Shown in pieces: positions 1 through 7,757 of a DNA stretch of 64,000 bases (the stretch's first letter is position 1; every line of letters starts with the position of its first letter). Made by a program: the position numbers and the translations under genes. This DNA is from Bordetella parapertussis (GTDB lineage Bacteria; Pseudomonadota; Gammaproteobacteria; Burkholderiales; Burkholderiaceae_C), in assembly GCA_945878355.1 (NCBI GenBank), contig CAMCTC010000010.1, forward strand, positions 1 through 64,000, written 5' to 3'. The notes below the pieces were generated by a model that saw only the letters and a program-made list of their open reading frames with translations, had not been told where the DNA came from and made no database searches.

Positions 1-1148
1 TGGGCCCAGCAAAAGGCCAGCAGGAACGTCGGATGCAGCCGGGCAAACTTCTTGTACGCCGAGTACCGATCGCAGCTGATGATGCCGTACGCCACCTCCC
101 CCAACTCGTCGTCGATGACCTGGGCCGAGCGAGACGCATCCAGCACGTAATGCACCACCGAGGCCGAGTGATAGACCCACAAGTACCAGCGGTAGCCTCT
201 TTTGCCGTCCACCGGGACGAACACCGCCCAACGGGTCTCGTCTGCATGCCAGTGCTGTTCGCTGCGCAGCTTGGCCAGCATGGCGTCGACGACCGGCGCG
301 AACATTGGCGCGATCGTGTGCAGGGCGCCAGTCAACGTGCCGGGCGACATGTCCAGCCCGTGGTGGCCCAGGTCCTGCAGCAAGCGATGACTCGGTCGGC
401 CGTACAGGTACTTGTCCAGCAGCACGCCAGCCCACACCGAGATGCCGAACTTGCCGCGCTCGATCAGCCGGCATGGGGCCGGCGCACTGACGATCCCGGG
501 CATGCAGCCGCATTGGCAGCTGGGGCGGTAGCGGCGGCGGCGGATCAGGCGACGATAGGCCTTGACCTCGATCTCCAGTACCTCGCTGTCCTCGGTGCCG
601 GGGAATTCAGCCAGCGCCTGACCACACGCCGGGCATTGCGGCGAGTCCAACCCGACGGTCTCGATACGTTCGGGCAGATGAGCCAGCATCTTGCGCCCGT
701 GGCCTGGGGCACCGCAGCGCTGGCCGCGGCTGGCAGGCTTGAGTCCGGCTTGGGGCCGGAGTTCGCTGGCGCCTTTGCTGCGCTCGCTCTTGCGGCCAAA
801 CAGACGCTGCTGCAGATCGCGGACCTTGGCCTGCGCCTGGTCGAGCTCAGCAAGAAGCGCCGCCTCGCGCTGCCTGGACGCTTCCTGTGCCAACGCCAGT
901 GTCGCGTGCCACGCCGCCTCGCGCTGTTCGGCTTGCTCGCCCAGTTGCGCCACGAATCGCCTGCTGCTGTCTTGGAGCTGCTGCAGGCGCCCCACCGCTC
1001 GTTGATGCAACGACTTCCAACTCCTGGCCTCCATCACCAGCTGGATGTGCTCCAGCTTGGTCAGCCTCACGTACACCTCGGCAAACGGCGCCGTGCTCGC
1101 CCTGCCTATCGCCGAGATCGCATCCCACTCAATGGCCACCGCTTCCAT
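1..1148 (-). mobile_element. IS66-family transposase (TnpC), 3' end outside window
   Basis: The minus strand is open from an ATG at 1148 to the window edge (382 codons), so the C-terminal quarter is not seen; the family is usually about 500 residues. In order I read a long Glu/Gln-rich coiled coil (about 25-125) with a LFGRKSER motif, a zinc-finger-like CPACG, a second Cys cluster (CQCGC), and the start of the DDE catalytic core: Asp303 in HADETRW and Asp360 in CDRYSAY. The frame has no internal stop, so this may be an intact element. No tnpA or tnpB is visible upstream, which suits single-ORF IS66 relatives. It sits where the CRISPR array of the neighbouring type I-C locus would be expected. 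Confidence 0.9.
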
Positions 1149-1233
1149 GGCAGCGCACGGTACAGGGAAAAGTTCAGTGTGTCCAGAGATTTCGGCGCGG
1201 CCACGAATCGAACCTACGGGTCTACCGAATGTT

Positions 1234-1319
1234 TACCCCGTCATTGCTGACGGGCGAGCCGGTTCGCGCGTACCCCGTTGTGGCGTAAGGCGTTTTCCAT
1301 GTCGCAGCGCGTACCCCGT
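1234..1319. repeat. Three spaced TACCCCGT direct repeats upstream of the transposase
   Basis: TACCCCGT occurs at 1234-1241, 1271-1278 and 1312-1319, with steps of 37 and 41 bp, in the noncoding stretch before the IS66 start codon. Regular spacing next to a transposase gene suggests subterminal transposase-binding sites, and the IS end would then lie near 1320-1360. No clear IS66 terminal inverted repeat (GTAAGCG type) could be placed, so the IS boundary is uncertain. Confidence 0.35.
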
Positions 1320-1395
1320 GCCGATGCCGGCGCGGCACGCAGGGAAATTTCTAGGAAAACGGAATTCTTCAGTCATGACAGGTATTTGCGAGCAG

Positions 1396-1436
1396 CGCGA
1401 ACCTGTCGGGCATTTGGGTGCCACTCTGGGTTCGCG
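1396..1436 (-). promoter_or_regulatory. CRISPR leader-like inverted repeat after cas2
   Basis: CGCGAACC (1396-1403) and GGTTCGCG (1429-1436) form an 8-bp perfect inverted repeat with a 25-base spacer, starting about 26 bp past the cas2 stop. From memory, similar GCGCGAACC...GGTTCGCGC hairpins lie between cas2 and the leader in many type I-C and I-E loci; I could not verify this here. If correct, the leader-proximal end survives while the array is absent or displaced beyond the IS66 element. I saw no repeat resembling the I-C type (ending in ...GGATTGAAAC) between 1149 and 1461. Confidence 0.4.
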
Positions 1437-1461
1437 GTGTCGATCCTAAGCGCTCAGCGGT

Positions 1462-1752
1462 TTACAGTACCAGCGGCCCCTCGAAATCAAGCGCCTTGAA
1501 GACGCCGTGTTCCCGCACCTCAGCGCCGCGGGTGTCGGGCATGCGGTACAGGCGCAGGCAATCCTGGGTCAGCTCGATCTCTGCCAGCAGGCGCCGCTCC
1601 AGCGCCTCGAACTCGGCCAGCGTCACCTGGCATTCGAAGACCGACTTCTGAACCCGCTGGCCGGTGCTCTCGCACACCTTGGCCACCCGGCGCAGCCGGC
1701 GCCGCCCCGACTTGGTTTCGGTGCTCACGTCGTAGCAGACGATCACCAGCAT
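1462..1752 (-). CDS. cas2: CRISPR-associated endonuclease Cas2 (type I-C)
   Basis: Cas2 pairs with Cas1 to form the spacer-integration complex. The 96-residue product starts [10 protein letters not shown], with the ferredoxin-fold beta-1 and the conserved Asp8, and continues with the family signature QKSVFEC. Length matches Cas2 (85-100 residues). The ATG at 1752 lies 11 bp after the cas1 stop. It is the last gene of the operon and looks intact, unlike cas3, cas7 and cas4. Confidence 0.95.
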   Translation of the reverse strand: MLVIVCYDVSTETKSGRRRLRRVAKVCESTGQRVQKSVFECQVTLAEFEALERRLLAEIELTQDCLRLYRMPDTRGAEVREHGVFKALDFEGPLVL

Positions 1753-1763
1753 CTCGGCCCCCG

Positions 1764-2810
1764 CTACTTGGCGGTGAACGGCAGATAGCCGCTGGCCTGG
1801 CCGTCGGCGTCGAGCTCGCCGCGGACCGCCCGCGCCAGCAGGCGCGCCTGCACCAGAGGCACCAGCCCCAATGGCAAGGCCTGGGCCAGCAGCGGGTGGC
1901 TGATGTCTTCCTGCTTGCGCTGCTGGTAGGCCACCACCACCGCTTTGCGCGCCTCGGGCGTCAGCGCCACCGCGCCGCCCTCGCGTTGCACAAAGCTCTC
2001 GGCGTTGAGCTGCTCGCGGTTGACCAGCGACAGCGCCAAGCGGTCGGCATAGGGTCTGAATTCCTCCATCAGGTCGAGCGCCAGCGCCGCGCGGCCCGGC
2101 CGCAGCGCATGCAGAAAGCCCACCTGCGGGTCCAGCCCGGCGGCCTCGATCGCGCTGCGGCAATCGTTCATCCATATCGCGTACAAAAACGACAGCAGCG
2201 CGTTGATGCGGTCGCGAGGCGGGCGCCGGTTGCGGCCATCCATCGCAAAGTGGGGCCGGGCGTCCATGCGCACCAGCAAGGCCAGGCAGCCGAAATACTG
2301 GCGCGCAGCCTCGCCCTCGAAGCCGCGCAGCGTGTCGAGGTCAGGCGCGCTAGGCAGCGCGCGCAGGCTGGCGGCCAGGTCATCGGCGCCCCGGGTCAGG
2401 CGCGCGGCTTCATCGGCGGCTTTTGACTCGCGGGCGCCGCGCTGCAGCACCTGGCGCGCGTTCTTGATCTTGCCGGCCACGAACGCGCGTGCCGTTTCCA
2501 GCGCAAAGGCGTTTTCCATAGACCGTAGGTGTTGGGCGCGGCGCAGCAGCACGTTGCCGGCGGTGGCACCTTCCAGCCTAGCTTTGAAGCGGCCGTTGTC
2601 GTCCAGCAACACCAGGCCGATCGCTTCGTCGGCCAGGCGGTGCATCAGTGGGGCCGACAGCCCCACCGGACCAAAACACACCACCGATTGCAGGTGGTGC
2701 AGCGGCACCCGCAGCCGGGTTTCGCGCTCCACGTCCACGCGCAGGGTGGCGTTGTCCAGCCGCAGGTAGCTGCCGGGCGTGTTGACGTACAAAGTGTTGA
2801 GCAGTTGCAT
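1764..2810 (-). CDS. cas1: CRISPR-associated endonuclease Cas1 (type I-C)
   Basis: Cas1 is the metal-dependent integrase that inserts new spacers. At 348 residues it has normal length and an unbroken frame. The N-terminal beta domain (about 1-75) is followed by the all-helical catalytic domain with Glu165 in GFEGEAAR, His234 in [10 protein letters not shown] and the Asp246/Glu249 pair in [10 protein letters not shown], the expected active-site residues. The LHRDRPGR usual in I-C Cas1 reads LHALRPGR here; the key His is kept. It lies 44 bp downstream of cas4 and just upstream of cas2, the standard adaptation cassette order. Confidence 0.97.
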   Translation of the reverse strand: MQLLNTLYVNTPGSYLRLDNATLRVDVERETRLRVPLHHLQSVVCFGPVGLSAPLMHRLADEAIGLVLLDDNGRFKARLEGATAGNVLLRRAQHLRSMENAFALETARAFVAGKIKNARQVLQRGARESKAADEAARLTRGADDLAASLRALPSAPDLDTLRGFEGEAARQYFGCLALLVRMDARPHFAMDGRNRRPPRDRINALLSFLYAIWMNDCRSAIEAAGLDPQVGFLHALRPGRAALALDLMEEFRPYADRLALSLVNREQLNAESFVQREGGAVALTPEARKAVVVAYQQRKQEDISHPLLAQALPLGLVPLVQARLLARAVRGELDADGQASGYLPFTAK

Positions 2811-2854
2811 GGCGCGGTCCGGTCGGGTGGGTGGTGCAGGTGTGGTGGCCGTGG

Positions 2855-3541
2855 TCAGGTGTCGGGATCAAACAGGTGGGCGCGTGCGATGGTCATTGCG
2901 TTGGACGCGGCGGCTTCGGGCTGGCAGCGGTCGTGCAACGAGCAGCCGCCGCAGCGCTGGGCCGCCAGCTCACCGGCCAGCGGTGGCGGCAGACGGCGGC
3001 CTTGCAGCATGCCGCGCACCGCATCGGCGGTGTCGACCACCTGGCGGCGCAGCTCGGGCGTGATGGGCACCACGCGCCGGCGCTTGGAACTGGCGTAACA
3101 GATCGCGCCCTCGGCCACGTCCCGGCCGGTGATGAATTCGAGACAAACGGCCTGGGCCGCCAGCTGCAAGTCATCACAGGCGGCTATTGCTGCGGCCTTG
3201 TGGCGCTTGCCATGTTTGTATTTGACCGGGTAGGGCGCGCCGCCGGCGCTGAACTCCACCACGTCGGCCTTGCCGATCAAGCCCAGGTCGTCTTGCCACA
3301 GCGGCAGCGCACGCTCGCTGCGTACGCCGCGGGCGGTGTCAGCGCCGGGCTGGTCCACCTGCGCATGCACGGCATTGCCGCGCAGCGTGTGCAGGTTGTC
3401 GTCAAATGCCTGCTCCAGGTGGATCAGGCCGCACTGGCGTGGGCAGTAAGCCCAGTGCTGCAGGGCGGACAAGGGGATGGGGTCGGGTGGCTCGGCGAGC
3501 TGCCGAGGTCCATCAGGCAAGGAGATTGATATCATTGGCAT
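2855..3541 (-). CDS. cas4: Cas4 exonuclease with a substituted catalytic residue
   Basis: Cas4 is a RecB-like Fe-S exonuclease that trims prespacers by PAM for Cas1-Cas2. From ATG 3541 (alternative ATG 3535) the product has 228 residues. Visible are the N-terminal Cys in WAYCPRQC, His59 (motif I), Asp93 in GKADVVEF, and the C-terminal cluster CGGCSLHDRC that completes the Fe-S site. The motif normally reading VEYK reads VKYK: codon 107 (3221-3223) is AAA for Lys instead of a Glu codon, which should abolish metal binding. The start overlaps the promoter zone of the divergent vapBC pair, so the native 5' end may have been altered by that insertion. Confidence 0.9.
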   Translation of the reverse strand: MPMISISLPDGPRQLAEPPDPIPLSALQHWAYCPRQCGLIHLEQAFDDNLHTLRGNAVHAQVDQPGADTARGVRSERALPLWQDDLGLIGKADVVEFSAGGAPYPVKYKHGKRHKAAAIAACDDLQLAAQAVCLEFITGRDVAEGAICYASSKRRRVVPITPELRRQVVDTADAVRGMLQGRRLPPPLAGELAAQRCGGCSLHDRCQPEAAASNAMTIARAHLFDPDT

Positions 3542-3554
3542 CACTTTGAAGGGG
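3527..3554 (+). promoter_or_regulatory. Putative vapBC promoter/operator
   Basis: The palindrome TGATATCA (3527-3534) overlaps a TATCAT -10-like hexamer (3530-3535), 28 bp before the antitoxin ATG; a purine-rich AAGGGG (about 3549-3554) could be its ribosome binding site. Autoregulation by antitoxin binding to a palindrome over the -10 box is standard for FitA/VapB systems. No good -35 box is seen. The site covers the cas4 start region. Confidence 0.3.
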
Positions 3555-3562
3555 CGCCCGTC

Positions 3563-3808
3563 ATGGCCGACTTTGTCTTGCGCAATCTGGACGACGACTT
3601 GAAGGAAAAGCTGCGCCTGAGCGCTGCGCGCCACCAGCGCTCGATGAATGCCGAGTTGCGCGAGATCGTGCGCAGCGCCCTGACCCAGCCACCTGGCAGC
3701 AGCAAGGCCGATTGGCAGCAACTGGCGGCCGACATCCGCGCGCTCAGCGCGGGCCGATCCCAGACCCCATCAGAAGACCTGCTGCGTGAAAGCCGCGCTG
3801 AGCGCTGA
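3563..3808 (+). CDS. FitA/VapB-type ribbon-helix-helix antitoxin
   Basis: This 81-residue protein carries an N-terminal ribbon-helix-helix DNA-binding fold: a short strand (FVLRNLDDDLKEKL) followed by two helices ending MNAELREIVRSAL, a FitA-like signature. The C-terminal tail (about 45-81) is the expected toxin-binding arm. It precedes the PIN-domain gene by 21 bp on the same strand. The pair is divergent from cas4 and convergent with cas7, so it interrupts a cas operon transcribed the other way. Confidence 0.88.
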   Translation: MADFVLRNLDDDLKEKLRLSAARHQRSMNAELREIVRSALTQPPGSSKADWQQLAADIRALSAGRSQTPSEDLLRESRAER

Positions 3809-3829
3809 CCGGGCAGCCGGCGCCAGATC

Positions 3830-4270
3830 ATGACGGCCTGGGTGATTGACGCCAGCGTGGCAGCCAAATGGCTGCTGCCCGAGGACGGCTCCGACCAAGC
3901 CAGCGCGCTGCTGGGGGACGATTTGTTGGTGCCCGATCTGCTGTTTGCCGAGCTGGCCAATATTTTCTGGAAAAAGCAGATGCGCGGCGAGATCGACACC
4001 GCCACTGCCGACGCGGCGGCGCGTTGGTTGATGCAGGCGCCGTTGCAGGTGCACCCGTGCGCCGGGCTGACAGCGGAAGCGGTGGGCTTGTCCATACGGC
4101 TGCAACATCCGGCCTACGACTGCTTTTACCTGGCGCTGGCGCGCCGCACCGGTTGCCCGCTGGTGACAGCGGACCGGCGGCTGGTGGAGCGCTGCCAGCG
4201 GGCGGATGCGGTGGATTTGGGGGCTTTGTTGGTGCTGTTGGGAGGAAAGGCCGTTCGAGAGCGGCACTGA
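3830..4270 (+). CDS. vapC: PIN-domain toxin (VapC family ribonuclease)
   Basis: The 146-residue product is a PIN-domain endoribonuclease, toxin partner of the preceding antitoxin. All four acidic catalytic residues are in place: Asp7 (VIDASV), Glu41 (LFAELANIFW), Asp97 (PAYDCFYLAL) and Asp115 (TADRRLVE). Length is typical (130-150). The stop is 35 bp from the end of the convergent cas7 gene. The intact pair inside an otherwise decayed cas operon suggests post-segregational addiction now holds this segment in place, which is inference. Confidence 0.92.
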   Translation: MTAWVIDASVAAKWLLPEDGSDQASALLGDDLLVPDLLFAELANIFWKKQMRGEIDTATADAAARWLMQAPLQVHPCAGLTAEAVGLSIRLQHPAYDCFYLALARRTGCPLVTADRRLVERCQRADAVDLGALLVLLGGKAVRERH

Positions 4271-4305
4271 CGTCCACGGTTGCCCGGCAAGCCTGTGCCT
4301 CGACT

Positions 4306-5287
4306 TCAGCAGCGCCGCTGCACCGTGACCCCGGGCGCCGCCTCGCGCTCCTCGCCGATGGCCAGCGGCTGGCCATCGAACAGCACCTCGTAGGCGTCGA
4401 AACCCCGCGCTGGCGCATCCGGGTGCAGGTTGCGCACCGTCAGTTTGTCGAACAGCGCGTGCGCGTGCGCGTTGCCCAGCTCGGTGCTGTGCTTGAAGAC
4501 AAAGAGCCCGCGGGTGGCCATCTGGCCGCGTGCGGCCGAGCGGTCATGCTCGAACATGTCTTCCAGCGCTTTGTAGAACAGCGCCAGGTCGTCGGCCGAG
4601 AAGCCGGTTTGCCGCGCCAGGAACGACGAGACAAAGCCGTGCGAGCGGTACAGGCCGTAGGGCACGGTGTGCTTGCGGCCCATGGTGCGGTTGTCGCCGT
4701 CCTGGGCTTGCGCCTCTTTTCGCGGTGGCCACCGCCATGCGGGTGATCGAGTGCTCGCTCGCCACGATCGGGTCGACAGAGCGGGCAAAGGTCATCTGCA
4801 CCGGGCCGCGCACCTGGCCGCAGTTGATGCCGGTGGACATCACGGCGCCGAAAGTACGCACGTCGAAGAAGTTCTGGCACATCCAGGCGCGGGCCTGGAT
4901 CACGTCGGTGGCACTGCCTTTGCGCTTTTCCTTGCCGGCCTTCTTGGGCTTCTTGTCGTCGGCGCTGGCGTCATCCGTCGGCGCCTCTTCCACGGCAACG
5001 TCCAGCTTCAATGCCGAATAAGCGCGCTGGTTTTGCAGGTTGAGGACAGCTTTTTCGCGGATGTAGATCTCGAAGCGCTGCTCACCGGCCAGGGGCTCGC
5101 GCTCGGATTGTTCGTGCACCAGCGCGACGAAGTTGCGCACCTTGCGTTTCAGCGCCACATCGGTGACCAGCCCATGGCCGGTTTCGGCGTCCAGCCGGGG
5201 CATGTTGCCGGCGTCAGGGTCGCCGTTGGGGTTGCCGTCTTTCACGTCGAAGAGCAGCACAAAGTCGTGGCGGGCGTTGAGAATCAT
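4306..5287 (-). pseudogene. cas7: Cas7 (Csd2) backbone subunit, frameshifted
   Basis: Cas7 forms the crRNA-binding backbone of the I-C Cascade. The first part (ATG 5287) reads through [16 protein letters not shown], a hallmark of the Csd2 family, to [12 protein letters not shown], then shifts frame. The second frame resumes at [19 protein letters not shown] and runs to the stop at 4306. One extra base in an A4 run (T4 at 4717-4720 on the plus strand) explains it; removing it gives one 326-codon gene. A Lys/Asp-rich linker (about 98-126) makes it longer than usual (about 290). The total length of 982 bp fits a single-base insertion. A homopolymer sequencing error cannot be excluded. Confidence 0.88.
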
Positions 5288-5288
5288 G

Positions 5289-7067
5289 TCATTCCTGCTC
5301 AGTCTGGGTGGTGGGGATGTCGCTGTCTTTGCGGGTGAAAAAATCTTGCCGCTGGTGGTAGTAGCCGAGCGCAAAGCGGCCTTGCTGGGGCAGCGTCAGC
5401 TGGCGTGGAAAGTCTTGCAGCGGTGCCAGCACCTCGCCGACCAGGCGCTCGAACCACACGGTCTGGCCCTCGCTCAGCTTCTTGAGGTGGGCGTTTTTCA
5501 GCCGCAGCAAGGTGGTGAACACCGCCACCGGGGTGGTGGACGCGGCGCTGTAGTAACGGTCGCGGATGGTGGCGTTGATGCCGGGCATCGCCTGGCGCTG
5601 GATCTGCTCGAGCACTGCAAACAACCGGCCCAGCCGGTAAGGGGTATCGGTCTGGTCCACGTCTAGCTTCTCCTTGAAGTGTTGGTCTGTGCTGCCGGTG
5701 TCGGTGTGGCGTCGGCGGTGATCGCGGTTGAGCCAGGCCTTGAGCACGGCGGCGCGCATGTATGTCACCTCTTGCTCGGCCTTGCAGCGCATCACCGCCG
5801 CATTGAGCAGGGTGGCCGGGTAGGGCTGGCCCTCAAGAATGGCGCGCATCCAGTCGCCAGCCAGGCGCGGCGGCACGTTGTCCAGCTTGCCCTGCAACGC
5901 CAGGCCAGCCAGCAAGCGAAGCAGCGACGGCGCCAACGGATCGCTGTCGAAGCGGCGCACCACCCGCAGGTCATCAAAGTGGCGCAGGATGCGCGGCGCC
6001 AAATCGGCCAACCGGGCCTGCAACCAGAAGCGGATGCTGATGCGCGCAGCGTTGGGCGCCAGGCCCAGCACGAAGAACGTCACGTCACGTTCACCCACCG
6101 GCAGTCGGCCGGTGGCCAGCGCCTGGTGCAGCGCCTGCACCGCTCGCACGCCGCGGTCGGGATCGTCCCTGGTCTCGCCAAAAAAATCGGCCAGCGTGAA
6201 CTCACCGTCGAAGCTGCTGGCGCCATCGGCCCAGAACACGGTGGACCCATCACCCACCTGCACCCGGTTGCGCGAGCCTTTGTCCAGCAGGTGGTTCAGC
6301 GCCGTGGTGTAAGCAAAAGCGGCGCGCTGGCCCACGGGCGCGTTCTCCCCTTGGCGCTCGGTCTTGCCGTAGGACTCAAAGGCCCTGGCGTTGAACGACA
6401 CGATGTTGGCGCCTGAAGACTGCGCGCCCCAGACGCCCTTGATCGACGCATGCAGCCGCTGCACCGGCGCGGGCAGGCCGTCGATCAGGCAGGCCAATGG
6501 GCGCTCATCGCCAGCAGCGGTTGGGGTGTTTGCCGCCAACACGGCCGCGATCAACGCCGGGCGCTGGCACACCAGATCGACATCGCCGGCCAGCCGAAAC
6601 GTCAGCACCAGATTGGCCTCGGCGATGCCGGCCCAGGCCGGGTGCGCGTGCAGCACCGACCAATCTGCGCGGTCCAGCGCCGCCAGCACGGCACGCACAC
6701 CGGCATCGACGCGCGCGGCGTCAGGCAGCGCCTCAATACGGGCTCGAAACGCCGTCGCCGGGCTGGTATCGCCGTTGTTTTTGCGGCCGGTGTCGAGCCC
6801 GATCACATAAGCCGCGCTGTCCCACAACAGGTTGGCCTTGATGCCCGAGGTCTTCTTCTCACCCAGCGGCACGAGAAACGAGCGAGCGCGCAGTTTCTTG
6901 CCTTCCAGTTCGCGGGTGTCGATCAACTGCAGCACTTGGCCGTCGGCAGCCAGCTCGATGATGAACGGGATTTCCTTGTCTTCCAGCCCTGCGCTGGGCA
7001 GGCGTTGGGTGGGGTCGGGGTCGACGGCCTTGCGGTCGTAGTAGCGCACCAGTTCCTGCAAGATCAT
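5289..7067 (-). CDS. cas8c: Cas8c (Csd1), large subunit of type I-C Cascade
   Basis: Cas8c is the large subunit that recognises the PAM and helps R-loop formation. The 592-residue frame is open throughout and has the family start [12 protein letters not shown] and internal blocks typical of Csd1 ([50 protein letters not shown]). Its ATG overlaps the cas5 stop by 4 bp and its stop is 1 bp before the cas7 ATG, so these subunits are translationally coupled. In I-C loci an internal start within cas8c can give a small Cas11c; an internal start was not resolved here. Confidence 0.96.
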   Translation of the reverse strand: MILQELVRYYDRKAVDPDPTQRLPSAGLEDKEIPFIIELAADGQVLQLIDTRELEGKKLRARSFLVPLGEKKTSGIKANLLWDSAAYVIGLDTGRKNNGDTSPATAFRARIEALPDAARVDAGVRAVLAALDRADWSVLHAHPAWAGIAEANLVLTFRLAGDVDLVCQRPALIAAVLAANTPTAAGDERPLACLIDGLPAPVQRLHASIKGVWGAQSSGANIVSFNARAFESYGKTERQGENAPVGQRAAFAYTTALNHLLDKGSRNRVQVGDGSTVFWADGASSFDGEFTLADFFGETRDDPDRGVRAVQALHQALATGRLPVGERDVTFFVLGLAPNAARISIRFWLQARLADLAPRILRHFDDLRVVRRFDSDPLAPSLLRLLAGLALQGKLDNVPPRLAGDWMRAILEGQPYPATLLNAAVMRCKAEQEVTYMRAAVLKAWLNRDHRRRHTDTGSTDQHFKEKLDVDQTDTPYRLGRLFAVLEQIQRQAMPGINATIRDRYYSAASTTPVAVFTTLLRLKNAHLKKLSEGQTVWFERLVGEVLAPLQDFPRQLTLPQQGRFALGYYHQRQDFFTRKDSDIPTTQTEQE

Positions 7068-7735
7068 TGCCGGCCCCCTGCTGCGTCCACCTCGATCACC
7101 CCGGCCGTCATCTGCGCCCTGAAAAACACCGGTTGCGGATCGGACGGATGGCTGAAGTCCAGGTCATGCAGCATCCAACCCAGATCGCGGGTCTCGGCAA
7201 TCGGCGCGGGCTCGGTCTCAGGGGCTGTGACCAGCCGCACCCGCGCATCAAACTCGCGGCAGCCCAGGTAGGGCTGGTTGACGCACTGGCCGCCCGCGGC
7301 TCGGCGCTCGAACATGCTGAAGAACTTTTGCGGCGGCTGTCGGTCGGGCTGGCCGTCCAGCACCTCCAGATCGGCATGCACCCGGTAGGCCACGTCGCGC
7401 AGCAGCAGCGCGGCGCGCTGCTGGCGGTCGTCTTCCACCAGGATGCACAGATCGCCCGCCCTCGCATCGGCACCGGCGGCCATCGCCTGCTGCACATTGC
7501 GGGTCGAGACCACCGAGGCCAACTCGTTGCGCCGCAAGTTCATCCAGCGCACTGGCCGCAGCACTTCGATGCGCCGGATCTGCCAGCGGATCGCCGGCTT
7601 CCACAGGATGGCCTCGAACACCGCGCGGGCGGCCGACGGCGTGATCACGTCGTACGACACCCGCTCGACCTTCATCTCGGGCCGGGTGAAGCAGGCGTAG
7701 TCGCCGGCCATCTCCAGGCAATAGCGCTTTTTCAT
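7064..7735 (-). CDS. cas5: Cas5c (Cas5d), pre-crRNA processing subunit
   Basis: In type I-C, Cas5 replaces Cas6 as the pre-crRNA endonuclease and caps the crRNA 5' handle. The start at ATG 7735 gives 223 residues beginning MKKRYCLEMAGDYACFTRP, with ERVSYDVITPSAARAVFEAI holding the conserved Tyr region. Length matches the family (210-240). The gene lies 22 bp after the cas3 stop and overlaps cas8c by 4 bp. The frame is intact. Confidence 0.93.
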   Translation of the reverse strand: MKKRYCLEMAGDYACFTRPEMKVERVSYDVITPSAARAVFEAILWKPAIRWQIRRIEVLRPVRWMNLRRNELASVVSTRNVQQAMAAGADARAGDLCILVEDDRQQRAALLLRDVAYRVHADLEVLDGQPDRQPPQKFFSMFERRAAGGQCVNQPYLGCREFDARVRLVTAPETEPAPIAETRDLGWMLHDLDFSHPSDPQPVFFRAQMTAGVIEVDAAGGRQ

Positions 7736-7757
7736 TGGTGAAATCCTTTTCTGAACA

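Noticed and set aside
1190-1225. tRNA-like T-loop GGTTCGATTC on the minus strand
   Set aside because: The flanking arms do not pair in a 5-bp T stem and no acceptor, D or anticodon arms are found.
33-1250. Long plus-strand open frame over the IS66 gene
   Set aside because: It is the antisense shadow of the transposase; its sequence has no family motifs.
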